From contig DATMZF010000048.1 of the NCBI GenBank assembly GCA_035560555.1, forward strand, positions 7,680-71,679: a stretch of 64,000 nucleotides of DNA, in the 5' to 3' direction. A model generated the notes under the pieces. The model was not told the origin of the DNA, searched no databases, and was given only the letters and a program-made list of their open reading frames with translations. The position numbers and the translations under genes are program-made. Within the stretch, counting starts at the first letter, position 1. The number at the start of each line of letters is the position of its first letter. The DNA is from UBA11090 sp035560555 (GTDB lineage: Bacteria > Spirochaetota > Spirochaetia > Treponematales > Rectinemataceae). Positions 45,071-53,721 of the stretch are shown here, piece by piece.

Positions 45071-45955
45071 ATGAACCATCTGGACAAGCTTGAGAGTAGA
45101 AGCGTTTATATAATTCGGGAAGCCTACAACCAGTTCAACAGTCTCTGCATGCTCTGGTCCATTGGCAAGGACAGCACCGTCCTGTTATGGCTTGCGCGCA
45201 AGGCTTTTTTCGGCCATGTGCCCATTCCTCTGATGCATATCGACACGCATCACAAAATTCCGGAGATGATCGAATACCGGGACGCTCTCGCGCGAAGGTG
45301 GAAACTTGATATGATCTATGGCGAGAACGCGGAAGCCTTGAGTGAAAGGGCGACCTTTCCCGACGGCACCACGAGCAGGATACAGTGCTGCAAAAACTTG
45401 AAAACCGAAGCCCTGCGAAACGCGCTCAGCGGAAGCGGCACACGGTACAGAATGAACCACAGGACAGGGGAGTACGAAATCGATAAAAGCACGGAACCTT
45501 TCACCGGCGTCATTGTCGGCGTGCGCTCCGACGAGGAGGGCAGCCGGTCCAAGGAGCGATACTTCTCTCCTCGCGACAAGAACAACGACTGGGATGTCGC
45601 CGATCAGCCCCCGGAATTGTGGAACCAGTACAAGACAGAATTCGCCCCAGGCACGCACGTGCGCATCCATCCGCTTCTCGACTGGACCGAGCTCGACATA
45701 TGGGAATACATACTGAGGGAGGGGGTTCCCGTGGTCTCCCTGTATTTCGACAACGGTCAAGGCCTCCGCTATCGCTCCCTCGGTTGCGCCCCTTGCACGA
45801 AACCGGTTCAGTCCACGGCCAAATGCGTTGAGGAGATTGTCCTGGAGCTGAAAGAAGGCAAGTTCTCCAACATCGCCGAAAGGTCGGGACGCGATCAGGA
45901 CAAGGAGGACTCAGGCGGCGGACTGGAGGACCTTAGAAGGGACGGGTACATGTAA
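45071..45955 (+). CDS. cysD: sulfate adenylyltransferase subunit 2 (CysD)
   Basis: 294 residues from the ATG at 45071 with GGAG 7 nt upstream (an in-frame TTG at 45059 is less likely). The ATP pyrophosphatase loop is WSIGKDSTVLLWLARKAFFG, then PLMHIDTHHKIPEMIEYRD. RSDEEGSRSKERYFSPRD and SLGCAPCTKPV are CysD signatures. With CysN it makes adenosine 5'-phosphosulfate (APS) from sulfate and ATP. No sulfate-reduction genes (cysH, cysI, cysJ) are nearby; the partner cysNC follows after 1 nt. The product most likely feeds the sulfotransferase encoded upstream. Confidence 0.95.
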   Translation: MNHLDKLESRSVYIIREAYNQFNSLCMLWSIGKDSTVLLWLARKAFFGHVPIPLMHIDTHHKIPEMIEYRDALARRWKLDMIYGENAEALSERATFPDGTTSRIQCCKNLKTEALRNALSGSGTRYRMNHRTGEYEIDKSTEPFTGVIVGVRSDEEGSRSKERYFSPRDKNNDWDVADQPPELWNQYKTEFAPGTHVRIHPLLDWTELDIWEYILREGVPVVSLYFDNGQGLRYRSLGCAPCTKPVQSTAKCVEEIVLELKEGKFSNIAERSGRDQDKEDSGGGLEDLRRDGYM

Positions 45956-45956
45956 G

Positions 45957-47843
45957 ATGAGCGATAAAACATACACCGAAAGCCGCCAGGACATGCGCGT
46001 CGTCGTCGCCGGCCATGTGGATCACGGGAAAAGCACGATTCTTGGCCGTCTTTTAGCCGATACGGGGTCGCTTCCCCAGGGGAAGCTCGAACAGATTCGC
46101 GAGAAGTGCAGAAGAAACGCGAGACCTTTCGAATACGCGTTCTTGCTCGACGCGCTGAAGGACGAGCAGGCTCAGGGCGTGACGATCGATTCGGCCAGAT
46201 GTTTCTTCAAGACGGAGAAGCGGAATTACATCATGATCGATGTTCCTGGCCATACCGAGTTCATCAAGAACATGGTCACGGGCGCGTCCCGCGCGGAAGC
46301 CGCCCTGCTGGTCATCGATGTCGTGGAAGGGGTAAGGGACAACTCCAAGCGGCATGGCCTGTATCTGTCGCTGCTCGGGATTGAGAAAATCTGCGTCCTG
46401 GTCAACAAGATGGATCTGGCGGATTATGGCGAGGCGCGCTTCAACGAAATCGCGCGACAATATTCCGAATTTCTCCGTGAGATCAACGTGGAGTCCGTGT
46501 CATTCATCCCGGTGAGTGGCATACTCGGCGACAATATCGTGCGGCGGTCGGAAAACATGAAATGGTATGACGGGAAGACAGCCCTGGAAACGCTGGAAAG
46601 CTTTTCCGCGGAGGAATCGCCCAGCGCCAAACCGTTCAGGATGCCCGTGCAGGATGTGTATAAATTCACCGAGGACGGCGATCAACGGAGAATCATAGCC
46701 GGCACTCTCGAATCCGGCAGGCTCGGCTGCGGAGAGGAAGTCGTATTCCATCCATCGGGGAAGAGGAGCAGGGTCAAGTCAATTGAGGTTTTCGGCGCGA
46801 CAGAGACGGATGCGGTTTCGGCCGGCTTCGCGACGGGCTTCACGCTCGCCGATCAGATCTATATAAAGCGGGGCGAGCTGGCCTGCAAGGTGGGCGAGCC
46901 TGAACCCTTTGTCGCAAACCGCGTCAGGGCAACGATGTTCTGGCTCGGTAAAAAACCGGTGAAAACGGGGAATAGTTTTCTGCTGAAAACCGGCACGACG
47001 AAGACCGTCGCGAAAATCGTGAAGATCCACCGCGTTTGGGACGCGTCGACGCCCGGATTCCAAGTAAAAGACCAGATCGACCGGCATGAAATCGCCGACT
47101 GCGTGATCTCCTTTGAAAAAACGATCGCCTTCGATACTGTTGCGCTTTTCCCCGCCGCCGGGCGTTTCGTCCTCGTCGATGGCTACAATATTTCTGGCGG
47201 CGGGATAATCCAGGAAGCGATGCGGCCGGAGGCCGACTCGGCGAGTGTTTCCGCGGCCGACGGGAAAGTCGGCTACGATGAGCGATGCCGGACGATGGGA
47301 CAGAAAGGGCTGGTCCTCTGGTTCACGGGCCTGTCCGGCGCGGGGAAATCGACCATCGCGATAGAACTCGAAAGGAAGCTCATGAACCGCGGCGTTCTCG
47401 CCTACCGTCTCGATGGGGACAATATCAGGGACGGCCTCAACTCCGACTTAGGATTTTCCATGGACGACAGGGTGGAAAACATACGGAGAATTTCCGAAGT
47501 GGCGAGACTTTTCAAAGACAGCGGCATGATCTCGTTGGTTTCCTTCATCTCGCCCCTGCGGAGCATGAGGAATGGCGCGAGAAACATCGTAGGGGAGGCC
47601 GCGTTCCTGGAAGTCTACGTGAAGGCCTCGCTCGAAACCTGCATTGCCAGAGATGTGAAGGGCCTCTATTCTAAAGCGATGGCCGGCCTGATAAAGGATT
47701 TTACCGGAATCTCTTCCCCGTATGAAGAGCCCGATTGTCCCGATATAGTCCTCGATACGGAAGCGAAAGGCGTAGGCGACTGCGTGGACAGTATCCTTGA
47801 TTTCTTGGAATCGCGTGATCTTATAGCTAAATCGATGGAGTAA
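45957..47843 (+). CDS. cysNC: bifunctional CysN GTPase / CysC APS kinase
   Basis: 628 residues, two enzymes in one chain. Residues 1-~435 are CysN: G1 GHVDHGKSTILGRLLADTG, G3 DVPGHTEF, G4 NKMD, then two beta-barrel domains. Residues ~445-628 are APS kinase: P-loop GLSGAGKSTIAIEL, the DGDNIRDGLNSDLGFS motif, and FISPLRSMR. It powers APS synthesis by GTP hydrolysis and phosphorylates APS to PAPS, the sulfotransferase donor. The fusion is known from other bacteria that make PAPS for sulfation. It begins 1 nt after cysD, and ndk begins 2 nt after it. Confidence 0.95.
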   Translation: MSDKTYTESRQDMRVVVAGHVDHGKSTILGRLLADTGSLPQGKLEQIREKCRRNARPFEYAFLLDALKDEQAQGVTIDSARCFFKTEKRNYIMIDVPGHTEFIKNMVTGASRAEAALLVIDVVEGVRDNSKRHGLYLSLLGIEKICVLVNKMDLADYGEARFNEIARQYSEFLREINVESVSFIPVSGILGDNIVRRSENMKWYDGKTALETLESFSAEESPSAKPFRMPVQDVYKFTEDGDQRRIIAGTLESGRLGCGEEVVFHPSGKRSRVKSIEVFGATETDAVSAGFATGFTLADQIYIKRGELACKVGEPEPFVANRVRATMFWLGKKPVKTGNSFLLKTGTTKTVAKIVKIHRVWDASTPGFQVKDQIDRHEIADCVISFEKTIAFDTVALFPAAGRFVLVDGYNISGGGIIQEAMRPEADSASVSAADGKVGYDERCRTMGQKGLVLWFTGLSGAGKSTIAIELERKLMNRGVLAYRLDGDNIRDGLNSDLGFSMDDRVENIRRISEVARLFKDSGMISLVSFISPLRSMRNGARNIVGEAAFLEVYVKASLETCIARDVKGLYSKAMAGLIKDFTGISSPYEEPDCPDIVLDTEAKGVGDCVDSILDFLESRDLIAKSME

Positions 47844-47845
47844 TT

Positions 47846-48295
47846 ATGGCAATTGAAAGGACATTTACGATGCTGAAACCAGGCGTTCTCTCGCGAAGAA
47901 TAGCGGGCGAGATAATCTCGCGAGTCGAACGCAAGGGCCTCGATATCGTGGGCATGAAAATCATGCGCATCCCCCAGACGCTCGCCGAGGAACACTATGT
48001 CGAGCACAAGGACAAGGCCTTTTTTGGCGAACTCGTGGACTACATATGTTCAGGGCCGGTGGTCGCCATGGTCCTGGAGGGCGACAACGCCATCGCCCTG
48101 CTGCGCAAACTCTGCGGCTCGACCAAACCAGAGGAAGCCGCCCCCGGCACGATCAGGGGAGACTTCGCCATGCACACGAATCTCAATATCATCCATGCCT
48201 CCGATTCGCCCGAATCGGCGAGGCGGGAAATAAACTTATTTTTCAAGCCGGAGGAACTCATCGGCTGGAAGGACGGTAACCATGGCTGGATCTGA
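47846..48295 (+). CDS. ndk: nucleoside diphosphate kinase
   Basis: 149 residues, the usual length. ERTFTMLKPGVLSRRIAGEIISR opens the fold, LAEEHYVEHKDKAFFGELVDYI follows, and the active-site His is in NIIHASDSPESARREI. The RGDFAMHTNLN nucleotide loop is intact. It moves phosphate between nucleoside di- and triphosphates. It lies 2 nt after cysNC, so it may help keep GTP/ATP balance during PAPS synthesis (inferred), and overlaps pepF by 14 bp. Confidence 0.95.
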   Translation: MAIERTFTMLKPGVLSRRIAGEIISRVERKGLDIVGMKIMRIPQTLAEEHYVEHKDKAFFGELVDYICSGPVVAMVLEGDNAIALLRKLCGSTKPEEAAPGTIRGDFAMHTNLNIIHASDSPESARREINLFFKPEELIGWKDGNHGWI

Positions 48296-50090
48296 AAAAC
48301 TCCCCACCTGGGATTTGACCCCGATTTTTCCGGGCTTCGATTCGGATGAATATCGCGCCGCCACAACGAAGGCGTCGGCCCTCGCGGCGGAAGCCGTCGG
48401 ATTCTACGAAACGAGCGCCAAAGTCGCTCCAGGCGAAGACATCGCCGCTTGGCTCAGGAAGGCGCTGGCCCTCAACGACGAGATGGGTTCACTCTTTGAA
48501 ACGCTTTCGGCCTATGCCTACGCGCGTTTCAGCACGGCGACCCGCGATCAAGCCGCCCTTTCCGAACTCAATGCCGTCGAGGAACTCATGCTCCCGGCCA
48601 AGAGAGCCGATGTCCTTTACAAAAACGCCCTCGCCGCAAGGAAAGACGCCCTCGAGGCTGCGCTCGCCCATGATCCCGAACTGGCTCCCTACGCCTTCCA
48701 TGTCCGCGAAGAGCTGTTTTTCCAGTCCAGGCAGATGACCCCCGAACTCGAAGACCTCGCCGAGGATCTCGGCCGCTGCGGCGCCGACGCCTGGTCGAGG
48801 CTCCAGGAATCGGTGAGCTCGAATACCTCCGTCGTATGGGACGAAGCGAAGAGTGAGAAGAAGACGGTCATCGAATTGCGCAACATGGCCTTCAATCCCG
48901 ACAGGGCCATGCGCGAAAAGGCCTTCAACCTCGAGCTCGCGGCCTGGAAATCGGTCGAAATCCCCATGGCCGCCGCCCTCAACGGCGTCAAGGGCGCCAC
49001 TAATTCGCTCAACGCGCGCCGCGGCTGGAAAGATGCCCTTGAGAAATCGACGACCCAGGCGCGCATAAGCGCGGCTACCCTTGACGCACTGATCTCGGCG
49101 ATGGAGTCCTCGCTGCCGACCTGGAGGCGCTATCTGAAGGCCAAGGCCAAAGCCCTCGGCCAGCCCCGGCTCGCCTTCTACGACTTGTTCGCGCCCGTGG
49201 AGAAGAAAGGCGTGCCGTTGCCTACCTTCGGCTGGGAAGCGACGCGGAGTTTCGTCCGCGACAAATTCTCCTCCTTCGATCCGGCCATGGGCGCCTTCGC
49301 GGCCAGGGCCTTCGACTCGAACTGGATCGACGCCCAGCCCAGGGAAGGAAAGGTGGGGGGAGCCTACTGCACCGATTTCCCCAGCGCCAAGGCTGCCCGC
49401 GTGCTATGCAACTTCGACGGAAGCTTTTCTTCGGTGAGCACCGTGGCGCACGAGCTTGGGCACGCCTGGCACCATGAATGCATCGTCGACAAACCCTACG
49501 CGCTCACCCAGTATCCGATGACCCTGGCGGAGACCGCTTCCATCTTCGCCGAAACCATCGTGTCGGAGGCCGCGCTCGCCTCGGCAAGCCCCGCCGAACG
49601 CCTGCCCCTCGTCGAAATGCATCTCCAGGACGGCTGCCAGGTCATCGTCGATATCCTTTCGCGTTTCTATTTCGAGAAAGCGATCTTCGCCCAGCGGAAG
49701 ACCAGCGAGTTGAGTCCGGAACAGTACTGCTCGATGATGCTGGACGCCCAGAATAAAACCTACGGCGACGGCCTGGACCCCGAAAAACTCCATCCCTACA
49801 TGTGGGCGGTGAAGGGGCATTACTACATTCCCTCGCTCTCCTTCTATAACTTCCCCTATGCCTTCGGGCAGCTCTTCGGCCTAGGACTCTACGAGCGCTA
49901 CAAGGCGGAAGGCCCGGACTTCGCGCGCTCCTACAGGGAACTCCTCGCCGAAACGGGCATGGCATCGGCGGTGGACGTGACGAAAAAGGCCGGATTCGAT
50001 ATCGAGAAACCCGAATTCTGGCTTTCGGCGCTCTCGGTCTTCAAACGCCAGACCGAAGAATTCGAGAGCCTGGTGGCTGAAATTCTGTGA
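48282..50090 (+). CDS. pepF: oligoendopeptidase F (M3 family)
   Basis: 602 residues, normal for PepF. The zinc site HELGHAWHHECI (HExxH type: HELGH) lies near residue 392, followed by the third ligand region EFAETIVSEAAL-like sequence (ASIFAETIVSEAAL). The N-terminal helical domain (WDLTPIFPGFDSDEY) is typical. It cuts short peptides in the cytoplasm. It has no signal peptide. Its start overlaps ndk. It is not obviously part of the peptide-modifying cluster, but it is in the same transcription direction as cysD-cysNC-ndk and could be co-transcribed. Confidence 0.95.
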   Translation: MAGSEKLPTWDLTPIFPGFDSDEYRAATTKASALAAEAVGFYETSAKVAPGEDIAAWLRKALALNDEMGSLFETLSAYAYARFSTATRDQAALSELNAVEELMLPAKRADVLYKNALAARKDALEAALAHDPELAPYAFHVREELFFQSRQMTPELEDLAEDLGRCGADAWSRLQESVSSNTSVVWDEAKSEKKTVIELRNMAFNPDRAMREKAFNLELAAWKSVEIPMAAALNGVKGATNSLNARRGWKDALEKSTTQARISAATLDALISAMESSLPTWRRYLKAKAKALGQPRLAFYDLFAPVEKKGVPLPTFGWEATRSFVRDKFSSFDPAMGAFAARAFDSNWIDAQPREGKVGGAYCTDFPSAKAARVLCNFDGSFSSVSTVAHELGHAWHHECIVDKPYALTQYPMTLAETASIFAETIVSEAALASASPAERLPLVEMHLQDGCQVIVDILSRFYFEKAIFAQRKTSELSPEQYCSMMLDAQNKTYGDGLDPEKLHPYMWAVKGHYYIPSLSFYNFPYAFGQLFGLGLYERYKAEGPDFARSYRELLAETGMASAVDVTKKAGFDIEKPEFWLSALSVFKRQTEEFESLVAEIL

Positions 50091-50169
50091 TGGTGACGCG
50101 TTGCCGGCCGCGCTGGCGGCACCAGCAACGCTGGCGGCGACCGCAGCGGCCGCAACCGTGGAGATAGAC

Positions 50170-50934
50170 ATGGATTTTTCGAAAGTGTTTTTAGAGCGGC
50201 GCTCGGTGAGGGCTTACGATGACAGGCCTATTCCCGGGGAAATCAAGGACAAGATCATGGCGGCCACGCTGAGGGCTCCCACGGCGGGCAACTTGATGCT
50301 GTACACGGTCCTGGACATCGAAGATCAATCCCTGAAGGAAAGGCTCGCGGTGACCTGCGACGACCAGCCTTTCATCGCCCGCGCGCCCTGGGTTCTGGTT
50401 TTCCTGGCGGATTACGCGCGAATGATGGCTTTTTTCGAAAAGAGCGGCGTGGGCGATACGTGCCTGCGCGAGGGGAAGCCCTTTCTTTCGCCCAAGGAGT
50501 CCGACCTCCTTCTCGCCTGCTGCGACGCCCTCATCGCAGCGCAGACGGCGGTCTGCGCTGCCGAAGGTCTCGGCCTCGGTTCCTGCTACATCGGCGATGT
50601 CATGGAGAACTGGGAAATCCACCGCGACCTGCTCCGCCTGCCGCGATACACCTTTCCAATCACGATGCTCTGCCTCGGGTACCCCACGGAGCAACAGACC
50701 CATAGGCCCCAGCCGGCGCGCTTGCCCCGGGCACTGATGATCCGGAAAAACCGTTACGCTTTGCCATCGGACGAAGAGTTGATGTCTTTGTATACGGGCC
50801 CGGGCTACGGTAACTTCGTTCCCCAAAACGGCGCCGAAAACGTAGGCCAGTCCCTGTATGCCCGAAAATTCGCGGCCGATTACAGCGCCGAAATGCGCGG
50901 GAGCGTCGCCTCCATGTTGAAGGACTGGCGCTAA
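50170..50934 (+). CDS. nitroreductase family protein
   Basis: 254 residues from the ATG at 50170 with GGAG 6 nt upstream; the frame extends upstream to 50101 through low-complexity Ala/Thr sequence that I do not count. The N-terminus FLERRSVRAYDDRPIPGEIKDKIM and RAPTAGNLMLYTVL are the FMN-binding nitroreductase signature. A central AAEGLGLGSCYIGDVMENWE and LCLGYPTEQQTHRPQPARLPR complete the fold. It probably reduces quinones, flavins or nitro compounds with NAD(P)H; substrate unknown. It is followed by a strong terminator and a convergent lysS gene. Confidence 0.88.
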   Translation: MDFSKVFLERRSVRAYDDRPIPGEIKDKIMAATLRAPTAGNLMLYTVLDIEDQSLKERLAVTCDDQPFIARAPWVLVFLADYARMMAFFEKSGVGDTCLREGKPFLSPKESDLLLACCDALIAAQTAVCAAEGLGLGSCYIGDVMENWEIHRDLLRLPRYTFPITMLCLGYPTEQQTHRPQPARLPRALMIRKNRYALPSDEELMSLYTGPGYGNFVPQNGAENVGQSLYARKFAADYSAEMRGSVASMLKDWR

Positions 50935-50961
50935 GTTCCCGGCGTCGATAACCGCGCAAAA

Positions 50962-50988
50962 AAAAGACGGCCGTGATGGCCGTCTTTT
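50962..50988. terminator. bidirectional intrinsic terminator
   Basis: AAAAGACGGCC (50962-50972) and GGCCGTCTTTT (50978-50988) form an 11-bp stem with loop GTGAT. A and T runs flank both sides, so it can serve both the nitroreductase gene and the convergent lysS. Confidence 0.9.
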
Positions 50989-51011
50989 CTATTTTTTGCG
51001 CTTTTCGGTTT

Positions 51012-52595
51012 TCAGTAAATAGCCAGAATCGACATGACCTTTTCCTTGCCCAGCGTCCCGAGGAATCCAGCGAGCCGGGGCCCCTGGTCCTTGCCGACGA
51101 GAGCCTGATAGGCCGCCTTGAACAAAGTCTTGCCGTCGGTGCCCGCCGCCGTCGCCGCGTCGTAGATGGCAGCGGCCACCGCCTTCTCGTCGGCGAAGCT
51201 TTCCAGCCTTGAGACGACATCGTCGCGAAGATGCCTTACGGCGGCGAGCTCGACGTCGGAGAGCTCGACCTTCTCGCCGGGTTTCTTCACGCTGAAGCGG
51301 AAATCCTCGGGGGAGCATTCGTTGACCCAGTACCAGGCGCAGGCCGCTCTGCGGCGGATTCCTTCCTCCTGGGAAGGTTTGATGCCGGGAAGGGAGGCCA
51401 GAACCTGGTCGACGTCGCCCTGATGGATGAGAAGCAGGCTGGTCAGATGCCTGAAGGGTACCTGGTAGGGAGCCTCGGCGGGCAGGGCGCCTACCTGGGA
51501 CAGTTCGTAGATTCGCCTCTCCCTGGCTTCGGAGTCCTCGTCCTTCGCTTTTTCCGCGCCCCAGTAAATGCGTTCGGTCTTGTCGTAGTCCTCGTAAATC
51601 TTGATCACGTCCAGATCGAAGCTGATGACGAATTCGGTGTTCGGGCGGGTTCCGGCGAAGAGATAGCGCACGAGCTCGGGCTGATAGACCCTGAGCAGAT
51701 CGGGCAGATCGACCACCTTGCCCTTCGACGAGGACATCTTCCCCGGCGAACCCTTGATACCGATAAAGTCGTAGCGGAAGGTGACGGGAGGCTTGCGGCC
51801 GTAGACATCCTCGACAACATGCTTCGATGTGTCGAAGGAACCGCCCTGGGAATGATGATCCTTGCCGGCGGGCTCGAAATCCACCTGTTCCTGGTTCCAG
51901 CGCATGGGCCAATCCACGCGCCACACGAGCTTGGCTCCCTTCAGCGTCCGGAGATCGCCCGTTTCCTTGTGGCCGCACTCGCAGTGGTAGCTGAGACCCC
52001 AGTCTCCGTCCCAGCCGTCTATCTCCGTCGTGTCCTTGTCGCATGCCGAGCAGAAGACGGATACCGGCCACCATTCGCCCTGTATCTTGTGGTCATCGTC
52101 GCGGTACTTGTCGAGAATGGTCTTTAGATGTTCGCGCATCTCGAGCGCGCGCTTCATGCCCTCGGCGTAGAGCCCCGAGCGGTAGCGCTCGGCCTGGTAG
52201 AGGAATTCCGGGTAGATGCCGACGGCGGGAAGCACGGATTCCACGTCCACCTCGTGGTGGCGGGCGTAGGATTCGTTCCTGCCCCAGGGATCGGGAACCA
52301 TGGTGATGGGGAAACGGAGATATTTTTCGAGCATTTCGGGCTGGGGCATGTTGAGGGGCACTTTTCTGAAAACATCGTAATCGTCCCAGCTGTAGATGAA
52401 ACGGACCTTCTTGCCCCTGTCGCGGAGAGCTCTCACGACGAGCTCCACCGAGATCATTTCCCTGAAATTGCCGACGTGCACGGTTCCGGAGGGCGTGATG
52501 CCCGAGGCGCAGGTGTAGCTTTCCTTGTCGCCCCACTCGGCGATTATCTTTTCGGCGGTCTGGTCCGCCCAATGCATGGCTTTCTTGTTTTCCAT
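51012..52595 (-). CDS. lysS: class I lysyl-tRNA synthetase
   Basis: 527 residues of the class I type (LysK), found in archaea, spirochaetes and some alphaproteobacteria. The HIGH-type motif is PSGTVHVGNFREMI, and the KMSKS-type motif is KMSSSKGKVVDLPDLL. A Cys-rich zinc insertion (CSACDKDTTEIDGWDGDW...CECGHKE) is present. It charges tRNA-Lys. Its class supports a spirochaete origin. It is the last gene in the minus-strand run after the M29 peptidase (19 nt). Confidence 0.96.
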   Translation of the reverse strand: MENKKAMHWADQTAEKIIAEWGDKESYTCASGITPSGTVHVGNFREMISVELVVRALRDRGKKVRFIYSWDDYDVFRKVPLNMPQPEMLEKYLRFPITMVPDPWGRNESYARHHEVDVESVLPAVGIYPEFLYQAERYRSGLYAEGMKRALEMREHLKTILDKYRDDDHKIQGEWWPVSVFCSACDKDTTEIDGWDGDWGLSYHCECGHKETGDLRTLKGAKLVWRVDWPMRWNQEQVDFEPAGKDHHSQGGSFDTSKHVVEDVYGRKPPVTFRYDFIGIKGSPGKMSSSKGKVVDLPDLLRVYQPELVRYLFAGTRPNTEFVISFDLDVIKIYEDYDKTERIYWGAEKAKDEDSEARERRIYELSQVGALPAEAPYQVPFRHLTSLLLIHQGDVDQVLASLPGIKPSQEEGIRRRAACAWYWVNECSPEDFRFSVKKPGEKVELSDVELAAVRHLRDDVVSRLESFADEKAVAAAIYDAATAAGTDGKTLFKAAYQALVGKDQGPRLAGFLGTLGKEKVMSILAIY

Positions 52596-52614
52596 GACGG
52601 AGAGTATAGCTTAT

Positions 52615-53721
52615 TCATTCACCGCATGAAAATAGGTCGCCATTCCTCATGACGGTAATTTCTCTTCCGCCCGGCATGAGCGCGGTAATCGTCGGCCGTT
52701 TCACGAGGCCGTCGAGATGGATCATGGCGGGGGCGTCCTCGTCATAGTTGAAGCCTATGGCGAAATGGCAGGTGCCGTAGACCTTTTCGTCTTCCAGCAT
52801 GTTCCCGGTTATCGTGGCTTCGACATTGAGCCCAATCCCCAGTTCCCCTATATGCCGCGCGTTCGTGGCGTATCGAAGGGCTTCCTCGGGGCTCATCCCT
52901 CCCGTTTTGACGAGCGATGAAGCCATGTCCATGCCGGCGCGCAGCGCTTTCTCGAGACGTTCGGCCTCGGAGGCGCCCTCGCAGCCCATCACGTAGCCGC
53001 CTGACACGGCGCAGGATATGGGTGTCTCGATGATGATGTCGCCCGCTATATCGGCGATGGAGCCATCGAACACGATGGTTCCTTCGGCGGATTGGACGAC
53101 GGGCGAAATGAAGACTTCACCCGCGGGAAGGTTGCCGCCCGCGCCGGGCTCCCCGAAATCGCCGTCGTCGATGAAAGTCTTCCTGCCCTCGATGCCGATG
53201 AAAATATCGGTGCCGGATGGCGCCGATATCTGGAGCGCGACCGCTTCGTCGAGCACCTTCTTGAGGGCGAGCGCCCTCGAGCGCATCTCGGAATAATCGA
53301 TGGCCACGGTGCGCGTGAACATGTCCACCGTCATGCCCGGCGACCAAAAGGCGCGCATTTCCTTGGTTCCGTGAAGCAGATAGTGGAAAATATGGTCGTA
53401 TTTCTTTCCGTCGGGAGCGGTCATGGGTGCCGCGATGCGGTATTTGTCCTTGCCGAGCTTCTCCGTGGAAATCGAGGCGAGGACATCGGGTTTGGACGCA
53501 ATCGCCTCGAGGACGAAATCCTCGGCATAGTCGCCCTGGGTTTTGATAGGCTGGTAGAGAAGGGTCGTCAGGACGCCCGCTTTTTCCGCGGCGGTCTTCA
53601 GGGCTTCGGCGATCATGGCCTGTTCGGTGCCAGGATTGGACACGATGAGGAGCTTTTCGCCGGCTTTCAAGGCCAAGCATTGTTCGATGGCGGTCTGTGC
53701 GGCCTTTTCAAGCGCGATCAT
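52615..53721 (-). CDS. M29 family aminopeptidase
   Basis: 368 residues. Family segments are GKKYDHIF...MRAFWSPGMTVDMFTRTV, GNLPAGEVFISP (metal-ligand Glu), NARHIGELGIGLN (His/Glu) and EKVYGTCHFAIGFN, followed by MIHLDGL. These give the two-cobalt/zinc site of AmpS/PepS-type enzymes. It removes N-terminal residues from peptides in the cytoplasm. Its start overlaps the tsaD stop by 4 bp, so it is translationally coupled to tsaD. Confidence 0.88.
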   Translation of the reverse strand: MIALEKAAQTAIEQCLALKAGEKLLIVSNPGTEQAMIAEALKTAAEKAGVLTTLLYQPIKTQGDYAEDFVLEAIASKPDVLASISTEKLGKDKYRIAAPMTAPDGKKYDHIFHYLLHGTKEMRAFWSPGMTVDMFTRTVAIDYSEMRSRALALKKVLDEAVALQISAPSGTDIFIGIEGRKTFIDDGDFGEPGAGGNLPAGEVFISPVVQSAEGTIVFDGSIADIAGDIIIETPISCAVSGGYVMGCEGASEAERLEKALRAGMDMASSLVKTGGMSPEEALRYATNARHIGELGIGLNVEATITGNMLEDEKVYGTCHFAIGFNYDEDAPAMIHLDGLVKRPTITALMPGGREITVMRNGDLFSCGE

